Source: Paenibacillus pasadenensis | GTDB taxonomy: Bacteria > Bacillota > Bacilli > Paenibacillales > Paenibacillaceae | Assembly: GCF_023715725.1 (NCBI RefSeq) | Contig: NZ_JAMBOT010000001.1 | Span: 620,001 to 684,000 of the forward strand | Direction: 5' to 3' | Length of the DNA stretch: 64,000 nt | Part shown: positions 36,536 to 45,772 of the stretch, piece by piece | Layout: each line of letters begins with the position of its first letter | Numbering within the stretch: the stretch's first letter is position 1 | Program-made: the position numbers and the translations under genes | Notes under the pieces: model-generated | Database searches by the model: none | Told to the model about the DNA's origin: nothing | Seen by the model: the letters and a program-made list of their open reading frames with translations, nothing else

Positions 36536-36653
36536 GAAGTTACCCCTCCTGGCGCCGGATAATTCCGGATATCCCAAACTAACCCTTCCGGAACAGGGAC
36601 AAACTACGACGGTTGTACAATCCAGAGAGCGATGGAAAGGACAATGTCCCGCA

Positions 36654-37073
36654 ATGAAAAAACGACTTCTAGCAGCGGTATGGCTGCTTTGTTACTGTAC
36701 GACAGGCTGCGGTATGGACGCAGTTCGAGAGCCTTCACCTTCCCCTGCTAAAAGTGAACGTATTCAAGCTAAAGCAGCCAAGTACGAAGCCGTTCTTCCT
36801 CAGAATCCGTCCGAGTCGGTGAAGCAAATGGAAGAGCTTGCATCCCGAGTAAAAGGAGTCAAGCAAGCTCGCGCCGTTGTGAGCGGCGATGCGGCGTTGA
36901 TTGCCATTGAGCTGAGCGAAAAGCTTGATTCCAGCCGCCCCAGCGACGTTGAAAAAGCCGTCATGCTTGAGCTGCAAAAACACTTCCAGCATTTATACGC
37001 TGTCGTGGATTCCAGCACAAGCTTTATCCGTCAGCTGGATGAGATGAAAAAAAGCATTGTCCGCAGGATGTGA
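36654..37073 (+). CDS. ylaJ: YhcN/YlaJ-family sporulation lipoprotein
   Basis: 139 aa from ATG at 36654; the open frame runs upstream to 36528, but only this start gives a lipoprotein signal (MKKRLLAAVWLLCYCTTGCGMD, lipid-bearing Cys at about 19). The body fits the YhcN/YlaJ fold: EELASRVKGVKQARAVVSGDAALIAIEL, then SDVEKAVMLELQKHFQHL, seen in spore coat or germination lipoproteins. Divergent from phoH, unlike the tandem B. subtilis order; about 118 bp lie between the starts. Confidence 0.86.
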   Translation: MKKRLLAAVWLLCYCTTGCGMDAVREPSPSPAKSERIQAKAAKYEAVLPQNPSESVKQMEELASRVKGVKQARAVVSGDAALIAIELSEKLDSSRPSDVEKAVMLELQKHFQHLYAVVDSSTSFIRQLDEMKKSIVRRM

Positions 37074-37372
37074 TGAACGGATGCCCGGCAAGCGCACAAG
37101 AAGCCTGACGACCTATGGTCGCCAGGCTTCTATAACGTCAACATCACAATAAACAGAGCTAGATACAAACGCGCCTTGCCAAGCTCGCTTGGACAGGCCG
37201 GTGCCAGAGCAGAACTCCGCAGCAGCGGAAGGCTTAACATACGCGAAAATGCAATTGGCGAAGTCAATCCAACCATGCCCTCTCATCCGCTCTACCTCCC
37301 GGGAGTCAGAATCCATTCATGAAGTCGGCTTCGTAGCTGTAGTATAACATACGTATGCCAGACCCACTACGG
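37074..37372. other. Intergenic region with an imperfect hairpin
   Basis: Contains AGAAGCCTGACGACC / GGTCGCCAGGCTTCT (37099-37131), a hairpin with one mismatch that may end ylaJ transcription, though the T tract is poor. The minus-strand 67-codon frame at 37113-37316 has no ribosome binding site or recognised family and is not called. Confidence 0.5.
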
Positions 37373-38455
37373 TCATTCGTCCAGTTTGGCTTGTAAAGCT
37401 TGTTTCGCTTTTTCCAGCGCTGCATCGTCCACATATACGTACGGGCTGCGCCAGTCCCCCGTCAGCGGAATAAATTCAATATCACTGGCTCCGATACCAA
37501 AATAAGCCATCAGCATGGAGCGAAGTTCGGATTCCGGCATATCGGTTTTCATATTATTTCCGACCGCGCCGAATACTTTGCCAAGCCGGAGAACTCCTTG
37601 AACCGAGGTCAGCTTGTCCGTCATAGCCTGCAGGACAGCCTTCTGACGTTCGTTGCGCTCAAAATCGCTGCTCATATTTTTGCCGTCATTTGATTTCCGG
37701 TAGCGGACAAAGCCAAGCGCATCCTCACCAAAGAGCGTCTGAACTCCTTTGGTGAGATTTATGTCCGTGCCGCCAGGCTGTCCGGCATGATCTTGGTATT
37801 TCATATCCATATCAACGTTAACCTCAACGCCGCCTAGCGCGTCTACAACATCCGCGAAGCCGCTGAAGTTAATCGTCGCTGCATAATCAATCGGAATATC
37901 CAAATAACTACCAATTGCTTCCTTCATGCCAAGCTTGCCCTGCCGCTCCGCTTCTTCCTTGCTCATATTGCTATCCTTGGATTTGGCGTTGCGGATAAAA
38001 GCGGCGTAATAGCCGTTCACCTTGCGCTGTTTGTATCCCTCAACCGGCACTCTTGCATCCCGCGGGATGGAAACGACTACTGCGCTCTTCGTACGCGGAT
38101 TGAAGGCGGCAGCCATAATTACGTCCGTGTTCAGCATTCCGCCGCTTTCCCGGGTATCGAGCCCCATAAGCAGCATTGCGGTCGGCTTGTTGCGAACCGA
38201 TTGGGAGGATGGGACGCCAGGCTCTCCGCTGCTCATCTCGCCGAGCGCTTTATTGGCGTCATAGAGCAAATAAGCGCCAAAACCAACCCCGGCTACAATG
38301 ACGAGAACGAGCAGCGTCATCGCGCGCCGGAACCAATAGACCGGTTTGGCCTTTCTCTTTTTGCCCTTTGGCTGAACTCCTCTTGCGTTATTGTCTCCAG
38401 AACGCATACGATCGCTACGGTTTCCGCGAGGCGGATAATCGTTTCCTCTGTTCAT
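37373..38455 (-). CDS. LytR-CpsA-Psr (LCP) family wall polymer ligase
   Basis: 360 aa. Basic cytoplasmic N-terminus (about 1-43), one membrane segment (about 44-66, AMTLLVLVIVAGVGFGAYLL), then an LCP domain: AMLLMGLDTRE near residue 93, VVSIPRDARVPVEG, VNGYYAAFI and VRYRKSNDGKNMSSDFERNERQ with the conserved arginines. LCP proteins transfer teichoic acids or other polymers from undecaprenyl-PP to peptidoglycan. It sits 74 bp after ylaH. Confidence 0.93.
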   Translation of the reverse strand: MNRGNDYPPRGNRSDRMRSGDNNARGVQPKGKKRKAKPVYWFRRAMTLLVLVIVAGVGFGAYLLYDANKALGEMSSGEPGVPSSQSVRNKPTAMLLMGLDTRESGGMLNTDVIMAAAFNPRTKSAVVVSIPRDARVPVEGYKQRKVNGYYAAFIRNAKSKDSNMSKEEAERQGKLGMKEAIGSYLDIPIDYAATINFSGFADVVDALGGVEVNVDMDMKYQDHAGQPGGTDINLTKGVQTLFGEDALGFVRYRKSNDGKNMSSDFERNERQKAVLQAMTDKLTSVQGVLRLGKVFGAVGNNMKTDMPESELRSMLMAYFGIGASDIEFIPLTGDWRSPYVYVDDAALEKAKQALQAKLDE

Positions 38456-38529
38456 GCTTTCTCCTCAAATCCATAGCCTTATTTCGGACCGCGGGTCACC
38501 CGTCTAACAGCAGCTTGCAGCCGTTAAAA

Positions 38530-38829
38530 TTAGCTCTCGGTGGCATCCCCCTGCTGCTGCCGTTTAGCCATGCGTCTGTCATTAAACTGACGAATGCGCA
38601 GCATAAGCATCATTGCAATGGCAACCGCCATACACTGTATTATCGGCAGCTTGTCAATCTGCAGCACAAGCAGTACGACCGAGCCAACCGCCATGACGAT
38701 ATACACCATAACCTCTTTCAGCAGCGGCAGCCGCTGCCCAGGCCGGAATACTTTGTTGAAAATGTAAATAACGCTGGCCAGAATCAGGATGTACGATACG
38801 AGCGGATGGTTGCTGAGCCAATCCTGCAT
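38530..38829 (-). CDS. ylaH: YlaH-like membrane protein
   Basis: 99 aa with three predicted membrane segments (about 9-27, 38-58, 62-80) and a basic, Gln-rich tail (RRMAKRQQQGD). The length, MQDWLSNHPLVSYILILASV start and position next to typA match B. subtilis YlaH, of unknown function. Confidence 0.85.
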   Translation of the reverse strand: MQDWLSNHPLVSYILILASVIYIFNKVFRPGQRLPLLKEVMVYIVMAVGSVVLLVLQIDKLPIIQCMAVAIAMMLMLRIRQFNDRRMAKRQQQGDATES

Positions 38830-38887
38830 CCCTATTCTCCTCCTCTAAATGTGAGCTAATTGCGCAGTCCGATATAGCTAAAACGAG

Positions 38888-38936
38888 CAAGCGGCGGATT
38901 TGGCTGTCGGCCGGAGGCCGCGCCAAACCGCCGCTA
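38888..38936 (-). terminator. Possible terminator after typA
   Basis: Long interrupted arms AGCGGCGGATTTGGC / GCCAAACCGCCGCT around a second GC stem; TTGCTCGTTTT follows on the minus strand. The T tract is poor. Confidence 0.45.
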
Positions 38937-38962
38937 TGAAATCTTAATATAAAACGATGTTA

Positions 38963-40804
38963 TTAAACACCGGCTTGCGCTGTTTTACGCTGCTTCTCCG
39001 CACGCTCGCGCTCACTCTTATTGAGCAGCTTTTTACGCATACGAATCGATTTTGGCGTAATTTCGCAATATTCGTCGTCGTTGAGGTATTCCAGAGCCGC
39101 CTCCAGCGAATAGCTGCGCGGAGTTTTCAAGCGGACGGTGTCGTCCTTTGTTGCGGAACGGATGTTGGTCAGCTGTTTCTCTTTACAGATGTTGACCACG
39201 ATGTCCTGATCGCGGTTATGCTCGCCGACGATCATGCCCTCGTAAATCTCGGTTCCCGGCTCCAGGAACAGAATGCCGCGGTCTTCAACGCCCATCATGC
39301 CGTAGAAGGTGGATACGCCGTTCTCCGTTGCTACAAGCACGCCTTGATGGCGGCCGCCTACGCCAGCTCCGGCAATCGGGCCGTAGCTGTCAAAGGCATG
39401 GTTCATGATGCCGTATCCGCGCGTCAGCGTCAGGAACTGGGTCCGATAGCCGATCAGGCCGCGTGCCGGAATGATGAACTCCAGACGGACTTGGCCGGTG
39501 CCGTTGTTGATCATGTTAACCATTTCGGCTTTGCGCGTTCCGAGGCTTTCCATAACTGCGCCCATGCTCTCCTCCGGCACGTCAATCAGCAGGCGCTCGT
39601 ACGGCTCGCTCTTCTGGCCGTCGATTTCCTTAATGATTACTTCCGGTTTGGATACTTGCAGCTCATAGCCTTCACGGCGCATATTCTCGATCAGAATGCC
39701 GAGGTGAAGCTCGCCGCGTCCGGATACGATGAACACATCCGGGCTGTCCGTATCTTCAACGCGCAGCGCTACGTCCGTTTCCAGCTCTTTGTACAGGCGC
39801 TCGCGCAGCTTGCGGGACGTTACCCATTTGCCTTCGCGGCCCGCAAACGGGCTGTTGTTGACGAGGAACGTCATTTGCAGCGTAGGCTCGTCGATTTCGA
39901 GGACGGGCAGCGCCTCCGGCTTGGCCGGATCGGCAATCGTTTCACCGATATTGATGTCCTTGATGCCGGCGATAGCGACGATGTCGCCCGCAGCGGCCTC
40001 TTCGATCTCAATACGCTTCAGGCCTTGGAAGCCAAACAGCTTCTCGATGCGAGCCTGCTTAATTGCGCCTTCGCGGGTCATAACGGCAACCGGCTGGCCT
40101 TGGCGGATTACGCCGCGGTTAACGCGGCCGATTGCGATGCGGCCCATATATTCGTTGTAATCAAGCAGCGTAACGAGAAATTGCAGCGGCTCGTCGACGG
40201 TTTCGGTCGGATAAGGAATACGCTCCACGATCGTTTCGTAAAGTGCTTCCATGTTCTCGTCTTGTTTTTCCACATTGCGGCTGGACGTGCCCATAAGCGC
40301 AGATGCGTAAACAACCGGGAATTCAAGCTGCTGATCGTTCGCGCCAAGCTCGATGAACAGATCCAGCACCTCGTCTACGACACCTTCCGGATTCGCGTTC
40401 GGACGGTCGATTTTGTTCAAAACGACGATTGGCGTCAGATTATGCTCCAGCGCCTTGCGCAGAACGAACTTCGTTTGCGGCATGCAGCCTTCGAATGCGT
40501 CTACGACAAGAAGAACGCCGTCTACCATTTTCATGATGCGCTCCACTTCGCCGCCGAAGTCGGCGTGTCCTGGAGTATCTACGATATTAATGAGGTAGTT
40601 CTTGTAGTTGATCGCGGTGTTTTTCGCCAAGATCGTAATGCCGCGCTCCCGCTCCAGATCGTTGGAGTCCATTGCTCTCTCATGCACAACTTCGTTGTCG
40701 CGGAACGTTCCGGACTGCTGCAGCAGCTTGTCGACCAGCGTTGTTTTGCCGTGGTCAACGTGCGCGATAATGGCGATATTACGAATGTTCTCTCTTGCTT
40801 GCAT
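38963..40804 (-). CDS. typA: Translational GTPase TypA/BipA
   Basis: 613-aa ribosome-binding GTPase of the EF-G superfamily, needed for ribosome assembly and stress or cold growth. G1 is [15 protein letters not shown] (about residue 15), G2 region ERERGITI, G3 [15 protein letters not shown]4 NKIDRPNA. Domain II, an EF-G domain V-like region and the C-terminal TypA-specific domain ([18 protein letters not shown]) follow. Ortholog of B. subtilis ylaG. The very long open frame on the opposite strand (38957-40831) is not a gene. Confidence 0.97.
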   Translation of the reverse strand: MQARENIRNIAIIAHVDHGKTTLVDKLLQQSGTFRDNEVVHERAMDSNDLERERGITILAKNTAINYKNYLINIVDTPGHADFGGEVERIMKMVDGVLLVVDAFEGCMPQTKFVLRKALEHNLTPIVVLNKIDRPNANPEGVVDEVLDLFIELGANDQQLEFPVVYASALMGTSSRNVEKQDENMEALYETIVERIPYPTETVDEPLQFLVTLLDYNEYMGRIAIGRVNRGVIRQGQPVAVMTREGAIKQARIEKLFGFQGLKRIEIEEAAAGDIVAIAGIKDINIGETIADPAKPEALPVLEIDEPTLQMTFLVNNSPFAGREGKWVTSRKLRERLYKELETDVALRVEDTDSPDVFIVSGRGELHLGILIENMRREGYELQVSKPEVIIKEIDGQKSEPYERLLIDVPEESMGAVMESLGTRKAEMVNMINNGTGQVRLEFIIPARGLIGYRTQFLTLTRGYGIMNHAFDSYGPIAGAGVGGRHQGVLVATENGVSTFYGMMGVEDRGILFLEPGTEIYEGMIVGEHNRDQDIVVNICKEKQLTNIRSATKDDTVRLKTPRSYSLEAALEYLNDDEYCEITPKSIRMRKKLLNKSERERAEKQRKTAQAGV

Positions 40805-40868
40805 AACTTCTTATCCACTCCATTTGTATAGGATCAAGCGTAATTCCAAAACCAATTGCAACCCCCCG

Positions 40869-41351
40869 CTACCAGCGGGCTTTTTTGCTGACCATCATCC
40901 AACCGCCCAGCGCTACAAGCGCAATAGCAATCAGATAGATGCCCCAGCTCCACAGCAGCACAAAAATCATGCAGAGCGCCCAAATGCCGGCCAAAACGGC
41001 GGCAACGGTCAGCGCGCTGCGCGGATGCGTGGAATCAAACGTGTAGTACTCGTAAAGTCCAACGGCAAGGCCGAAGATGAAAAACGGCCATAGGTATTTC
41101 ATATAGCCCCAGCCAAACCAATTGCAGAACAGGAAAACCAGTGCATATACGGACAAAATACCGCCCGGAACCAGCGCTGCCGCAGGGAGAAGCCGGCCGA
41201 AATACAGCACATGCAGCAGTATGCCCGGCACGAGAATGAAAAGCGGCCAAAACACGGAGCCGATAAAGCTGAAAACACCCATGCGACCCAGCAAAATGGC
41301 GATTCCTGCAAGCAAAATGACGATCCCGGCGGAATATTGATTGCGTATCAA
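40869..41351 (-). CDS. Integral membrane protein, LiaI/LiaF-like N-terminal type
   Basis: 160 aa with about five hydrophobic segments; the opening [34 protein letters not shown] resembles the transmembrane domain of LiaI/LiaF and DUF5668 proteins. No soluble LiaF domain follows. Function unknown. It lies 64 bp upstream of typA in the same direction. Confidence 0.75.
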   Translation of the reverse strand: MIRNQYSAGIVILLAGIAILLGRMGVFSFIGSVFWPLFILVPGILLHVLYFGRLLPAAALVPGGILSVYALVFLFCNWFGWGYMKYLWPFFIFGLAVGLYEYYTFDSTHPRSALTVAAVLAGIWALCMIFVLLWSWGIYLIAIALVALGGWMMVSKKARW

Positions 41352-41465
41352 TCCTATCCCCCGTTTCCCATAGACGACTGCCTGCGGACAAGCAGATGAC
41401 GACCAGTCAGATGATCTTTCTTATTCTAAAGGAAGCGGACTGAAAATGCCAGTGATAAACCTTGT

Positions 41466-41503
41466 TAACAAAAAAATTAAGACCTCCGCTTAGCGGCAGG
41501 TCC
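41466..41503 (-). terminator. Intrinsic terminator after the minus-strand terC gene
   Basis: Minus-strand hairpin GACCTGCCGC / GCGGAGGTC followed by TTAATTTTTTTGTT (41480-41466). Confidence 0.85.
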
Positions 41504-41563
41504 CAGTATTCCTTGAAAAAATTTTATGCTTCCCAAAATGTCCCCCAATCCGCTTTCATTGGT

Positions 41564-42250
41564 TCAATGAGCGTTCTTTCGAGCCCGGCTCAGCAAAATT
41601 CCCGTGACGATGACAAGCGGCACCAGCAGCAAGGGCAGCGCGTCATGCAGCAGCGGCGCCCGATGCAGCCATGGCTGCACGGCGACGTCCGATACGAGCA
41701 TCTCTCCCGCCGCGTATCCAAGCAAGCCGGAGCCGGCATATATGAGCGACGGAAAGCGGGTAAGAACTCGTCCGAGCATATGACTGCCCCACAAAATCAT
41801 GGGTATGCTAAGGGCGATGCCAAGCAGCATCAATACCGGCTCTCCGCCCGCAACAGCAGCTACGGCGAGCACATTGTCCAAGCTCATGATAAAATCGGCG
41901 GCGACAATCGTGCCAACCGCTCCCGCCAGCGTAGCTTTGGCTCGTGTTCCGGCGCCGCGCGACAGCGGCTTCTCCGCCCCCGGGCGCTCGGCGTCAAGCA
42001 GTAATTGCACGGCGATCACAAGCAGCAAAAGAGAGCCGCTTGCCTGCAGGTAAGGCAGCTGCAGCAACGATATCGCGGCAAGCGTGAGCACGCATCTCAG
42101 GCCGATTGCGGCAAATGTTCCCCAGGCTATGGCCCGCTTGCGCTGTTTAGGAGGCAGGTTTTGGCTGGCCATCGCAATGACAAGCGCATTGTCGCCGCTG
42201 AGCAGCACATTTATCATTACAATTTGCAGAAAAATCAACAGATTGTCCAA
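41564..42250 (-). CDS. TerC family membrane protein, paralogue 1 (YjbE type)
   Basis: 228 aa, seven predicted membrane segments. The TerC signature LSGDNALVIAMASQNLPPKQRKRA near residue 20 and IMSLDNVLAVAAV in the middle carry acidic residues (GDNA, LDN) thought to bind metal ions. Members act in manganese export (YkoY/MeeF, YceF/MeeY) or metal insertion into exoenzymes. Paired divergently with a second copy at 42410. Confidence 0.9.
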   Translation of the reverse strand: MDNLLIFLQIVMINVLLSGDNALVIAMASQNLPPKQRKRAIAWGTFAAIGLRCVLTLAAISLLQLPYLQASGSLLLLVIAVQLLLDAERPGAEKPLSRGAGTRAKATLAGAVGTIVAADFIMSLDNVLAVAAVAGGEPVLMLLGIALSIPMILWGSHMLGRVLTRFPSLIYAGSGLLGYAAGEMLVSDVAVQPWLHRAPLLHDALPLLLVPLVIVTGILLSRARKNAH

Positions 42251-42409
42251 TCGACAGGCTCCCCTTTCGCATGAACCGCTTCGTTAAGGGGTATGTACAA
42301 GCCCGCCAAATTATGTTACAAAAAAAACGAATCTTTTGTCAGGCTCATCCGTATACGGGTAAGTGGAGAATATGACAGAACTGGTTTAGAAGATGGAGGA
42401 GGAGCTAGG

Positions 42410-43102
42410 ATGGAGTGGATTGGCCCGCTGTTAACCATTATTTTCATCGACCTTATGCTGGCGGGCGACAACGCGATCGTCATCGCGCTTGCCGCGCGCA
42501 ATTTGCCTAAGGAACAGCAGAGAAAGGCGGTAATTTGGGGGACGTTCGGCGCAATTGCGATTCGGATGGTCGCCACCTTGCTGGTCGTGTACTTGCTGGA
42601 CGTACCTTGGCTTCACCTTGCCGGCGGCTTGCTGCTTGTCTGGATTGCTTACAAACTGCTTGTGCAGGAAGACAACAGTCACGATAACATTAAGGCCGGC
42701 AGCACACTGGGATCGGCGATTTGGACAATTGTCATCGCTGATGCAGCTATGGGCATTGATAATGTGCTTGCCGTTGCCGGTGCTTCCCACGGCAATATCT
42801 GGCTCGTCATTATCGGTCTGATCATCAGTATTCCAATTGTCGTTTGGGGCAGCACGCTGTTCATCAAGCTGATCGAGAAATTCCCTTGGATTCTTTACAT
42901 CGGCGCAGGCGTGCTTGCTTTCACCGCAGGCAAAATGATTGTCGGCGAGAAAAAGATCGAGCATTTGTTCGGAACCGGCGGCATGCCGGGATGGCTGTTT
43001 GAAATCCTTCTCATTGTTCTCGTTATCGGTGCAGGCATTCTGCAAAGAACGATGCACAAGAACAAAATGGAGCAGAAACACCGCGAACGGGAATCCCATT
43101 AA
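42410..43102 (+). CDS. TerC family membrane protein, paralogue 2
   Basis: 230 aa from ATG at 42410, chosen for the GGAGGAGC ahead of it; the frame is open to 42293. Same layout as the divergent neighbour: LAGDNAIVIALAARNLPKEQQRKA near residue 18 and MGIDNVLAVAGA in the middle. Hydrophobic segments run throughout, with a basic His/Lys-rich tail (MHKNKMEQKHRERESH). Probable manganese transporter; divergent paralogues may respond to different signals or form a hetero-oligomer. Confidence 0.9.
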   Translation: MEWIGPLLTIIFIDLMLAGDNAIVIALAARNLPKEQQRKAVIWGTFGAIAIRMVATLLVVYLLDVPWLHLAGGLLLVWIAYKLLVQEDNSHDNIKAGSTLGSAIWTIVIADAAMGIDNVLAVAGASHGNIWLVIIGLIISIPIVVWGSTLFIKLIEKFPWILYIGAGVLAFTAGKMIVGEKKIEHLFGTGGMPGWLFEILLIVLVIGAGILQRTMHKNKMEQKHRERESH

Positions 43103-43121
43103 TCGATACTTTAATATGCAC

Positions 43122-43170
43122 AAAAAGGACCTCGTCTTCCACGACAACGTGGAGGACAAGGTCCTTTTTT
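43122..43170. terminator. Bidirectional terminator between terC and thiI
   Basis: Long arms AAAAAGGACCTCGTCTTCCACG / CGTGGAGGACAAGGTCCTTTTTT (stated as a pairing, with two mismatches) around ACAA. A and T runs at the ends serve both convergent genes. Confidence 0.9.
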
Positions 43171-43200
43171 GACCTATTAGACGCAAGCAATGAGCCCGGG

Positions 43201-44439
43201 TTAGAACCAATCCCGCTCTTCAGCCTCGCGAAGCACCGTTTTTTCTTTTCTGCGGAATACTTTGCCCCAGTCGAGCATGACCGTCTCAACGCCGTCGGCA
43301 GCTTTTACAATGAGCTCGTCCAGCTCTGGAATGCCGTTTTCCGTCCGCTCCACCACATTAAGGTTAGGATTGGTGCTTGGGGATTTAGGGACAAACAGCG
43401 TGCAGCAGTCCTCAAACGGCAAAATTGAGGTTGTATACGTGCCGATTTTGACGGCGCGGTCGATAATTTCCTGTTTGTCCATCATAATAAGCGGCCGAAG
43501 CAGAGGAATATCGAGCGTCCGCCCGATCACGTTCATGCTTCCAAGCGTCTGGCTTGCAACCTGGCCAAGGCTGTCGCCGGATACAATTGCGCCTGCGCCA
43601 CTGCGCTCCGCCAGCAGCCCTGCAATGCGAAGCATCGATCTCCGCATCAGCGTAATGGTCAGATGCTCCTGGCCCGTCTGCGTAAAGCGGGTCTGCACAT
43701 CGGTGAACGGCACGAGATGCAGCTTCAGCGGCTTGCCCGAATAGAGAGAAAGCTGACGGGCAAGCTCAATGACTTTGTCCGTTGCCTGCTCGCTTGTAAA
43801 CGGGTAGCTGTGATAATGAATCAGCTCCAGCTCCAACCCTTTGCGCAGGGCCGACCAGCCCGCCACAGGGCTGTCAATGCCGCCGGACAGCAGCAGCATC
43901 GCTTTGCCGTTGGAACCATGCGGAAATCCGCCGGCTCCCGGCTCGTTGCGGTTATAAATATAAGCGCCTTCCGGTTGAATATCGACATGCAGCGTCATTT
44001 CCGGATTACGCACATCAACTTTCAGCTCCGGGGCTGCGCGCAGAATATGAGAACCGACTAAGTGATTTAGCTCAAGCGTATCGTAGGTAAAACCTTTCCA
44101 GCCCCGTTTTGTCGTTACTTTAAATGTAGCCGGCTTTGTCTCCAGCGACTCCCACAGGGATAACGCCGCTGCCCGGATCGCGTCCAGATCGTTGTCAGCG
44201 CGGATAACCGGACTGAACGAATGAATGCCGAATACGCGCCGTAAACTTTCTGCCGCCTGATCATAATCCGCGCCATTCAGCTTGATATAAGCGCGCGCGT
44301 ACGTTTTTTCGAATTCCAGCCCATCCAGATGCCGCAGGCTGTTTTTGATCTGGCGGAACATCTGCGCCTCAAAGCGCCCTCTGTTACGCCCTTTTAGCGT
44401 CAGCTCGCCGTAGCGAACCGTAATATAATCAACCTTCAT
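43201..44439 (-). CDS. thiI: tRNA 4-thiouridine synthase ThiI
   Basis: 412 aa. N-terminal ferredoxin-like and THUMP domains (about 1-165), then a PP-loop ATPase with LLLSGGIDSPVAGW (about 184). The C-terminal rhodanese domain of E. coli ThiI is absent, as in other Bacillales, where a dedicated desulfurase supplies sulfur directly; FEDCCTLF holds the conserved Cys. Its ATG overlaps the stop of that desulfurase by 4 bp. Confidence 0.95.
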   Translation of the reverse strand: MKVDYITVRYGELTLKGRNRGRFEAQMFRQIKNSLRHLDGLEFEKTYARAYIKLNGADYDQAAESLRRVFGIHSFSPVIRADNDLDAIRAAALSLWESLETKPATFKVTTKRGWKGFTYDTLELNHLVGSHILRAAPELKVDVRNPEMTLHVDIQPEGAYIYNRNEPGAGGFPHGSNGKAMLLLSGGIDSPVAGWSALRKGLELELIHYHSYPFTSEQATDKVIELARQLSLYSGKPLKLHLVPFTDVQTRFTQTGQEHLTITLMRRSMLRIAGLLAERSGAGAIVSGDSLGQVASQTLGSMNVIGRTLDIPLLRPLIMMDKQEIIDRAVKIGTYTTSILPFEDCCTLFVPKSPSTNPNLNVVERTENGIPELDELIVKAADGVETVMLDWGKVFRRKEKTVLREAEERDWF

Positions 44440-45626
44440 TGACCTGTGTAACTCCTCTCAAGCGGCTTTAAGCGCCGTACAACTGCTTCTAGTGCGTCAG
44501 CAAGCCGATCGGCGGCTGATTCGTCATGCTCGTCTCCGAAGCTCACTCTAATGCCCCCCGCTGCGCGAGGCACGGCGTACCCCATCGCCAGCAGCACGTC
44601 ACTTGGCCGATCGTCCTTTGAGGAGCAAGCGGACTTCGTCGACACCAGCATTCCGTGCTCCTCCAGCGCATGTACGATAACTTCAGGTTTCATGCCGGGA
44701 TAAGAAAGATGCAAAATATGCGCCGCTTGGATGCCGCTCTGAGGATCAGCATCCCCGTTGACGACCAGTTCAGGCAGCTTTTGCAGCCGCGACATTAGCC
44801 TTGTTCTGATCGCTCGCATGCGCACTTCACGCATCTCCCTGGACTCAAGCGCAATCCGCAGCGCTTTGACAGAAGCCACAATGCCGGGCACGTTTGGCGT
44901 GCCTCCGCGAATGCCGCTCTCCTGCCCTCCGCCGGCCAGCAGGGGCACCAGCCGTGTTCCGCTTCGAACATACAAAAAGCCGGTGCCCTTCGGACCGCGC
45001 AGCTTATGCGCGGAACCGCTGAACAGATCGACTCCCCATTCGCGCAGCTTCACAGGCAGCTTCCCCATGCTTTGAACTCCATCTACATGAAAACAGATGC
45101 CGGGATGCTGAGCGAGCAGCCGCCCTGCTTCCGCAATCGGCTGAATCGTTCCGACCTCATTATTGACATGCATGAGGCTAACCAAAATCGTATCGGGACG
45201 GATTGCTTCTTCCAAGTGCCGGATGGAGATCCGCCCGCAGTTATCGACCGGCAGGTAGGTAGCCTGAAAGCCTTCCTCCTCCAATCGGGCAAAAGCCTCT
45301 CTGACCGAGGAATGCTCAGTCGCCGACGTGATGATATGCCGTCCTCTATGTTTCGCTGCGTAGGCAGCCCCCTTGATGGCGAGCCCATTGCTCTCCGTCC
45401 CCCCGGATGTGAACACCCACTCCTCCGGCTTCGTCTCGAACATTGCCCCCATTCGTTCCCTTGCGCCAGTTAACAATCTTCCTGCATCCAGACCGGCCCG
45501 GTGCATGGAGGACGGATTCGCATAGTGGCGCTCCATCACTTCGGCAAGCGTACGAACGACCTCGGGATGCGGCGGCGTTGAGGCGCAATGGTCAAAATAC
45601 AGCAGCGTTTCTTCCTGAGTCATCAT
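44436..45626 (-). CDS. Cysteine desulfurase dedicated to ThiI (NifZ/IscS-like)
   Basis: About 396 aa from ATG at 45626 (AGAGGATTGGA just upstream); a second ATG follows immediately. PLP enzyme of class V: TSATEHSSVREAF, HVDGVQSMGKLPV and the PLP lysine in FSGSAHKLRGPKGTGF; catalytic Cys in STKSACSSKDDRPSDV. Coupled by a 4-bp overlap to thiI, as B. subtilis nifZ-thiI, so its sulfur probably goes to tRNA s4U8. Confidence 0.94.
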   Translation of the reverse strand: MMTQEETLLYFDHCASTPPHPEVVRTLAEVMERHYANPSSMHRAGLDAGRLLTGARERMGAMFETKPEEWVFTSGGTESNGLAIKGAAYAAKHRGRHIITSATEHSSVREAFARLEEEGFQATYLPVDNCGRISIRHLEEAIRPDTILVSLMHVNNEVGTIQPIAEAGRLLAQHPGICFHVDGVQSMGKLPVKLREWGVDLFSGSAHKLRGPKGTGFLYVRSGTRLVPLLAGGGQESGIRGGTPNVPGIVASVKALRIALESREMREVRMRAIRTRLMSRLQKLPELVVNGDADPQSGIQAAHILHLSYPGMKPEVIVHALEEHGMLVSTKSACSSKDDRPSDVLLAMGYAVPRAAGGIRVSFGDEHDESAADRLADALEAVVRRLKPLERSYTGQ

Positions 45627-45644
45627 TCCAATCCTCTCATTCCA

Positions 45645-45712
45645 GCATGACAAAAGGACCGGCGGCTGCCTCCCTGAACGGGGCGGCAGCCGGCTGCGGT
45701 CCTTTCCTGCGC
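45645..45712 (-). terminator. Terminator between transglycosylase and desulfurase genes
   Basis: Strong imperfect hairpin: AAAGGACCG...GGCTGCC and GGCAGCC...CGGTCCTTT arms (about 45655-45705), with CTTTTGTC on the minus strand. It lies immediately ahead of the desulfurase ribosome binding site. Confidence 0.7.
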
Positions 45713-45772
45713 GCTTACGGCTCTCAGCCATAAGCCAAGCCATAAGAATATCCTATTATAAAACGCGGTCCG

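Noticed and set aside
37113..37316. 67-codon minus frame between ylaJ and the LCP gene
   Set aside because: Overlaps a hairpin, has no ribosome binding site, and does not resemble YlaI, the zinc-ribbon protein expected in this neighbourhood.
38957..40831. 624-codon open frame on the strand opposite typA
   Set aside because: It covers typA almost exactly; its product is rich in Arg, Val, His and Ala without family motifs, and it lacks a ribosome binding site. It is a by-product of typA codon use.
42251..42409. Possible yybP-ykoY manganese riboswitch ahead of the second terC
   Set aside because: The characteristic conserved loops of this riboswitch were not recognisable; a covariance search would decide.
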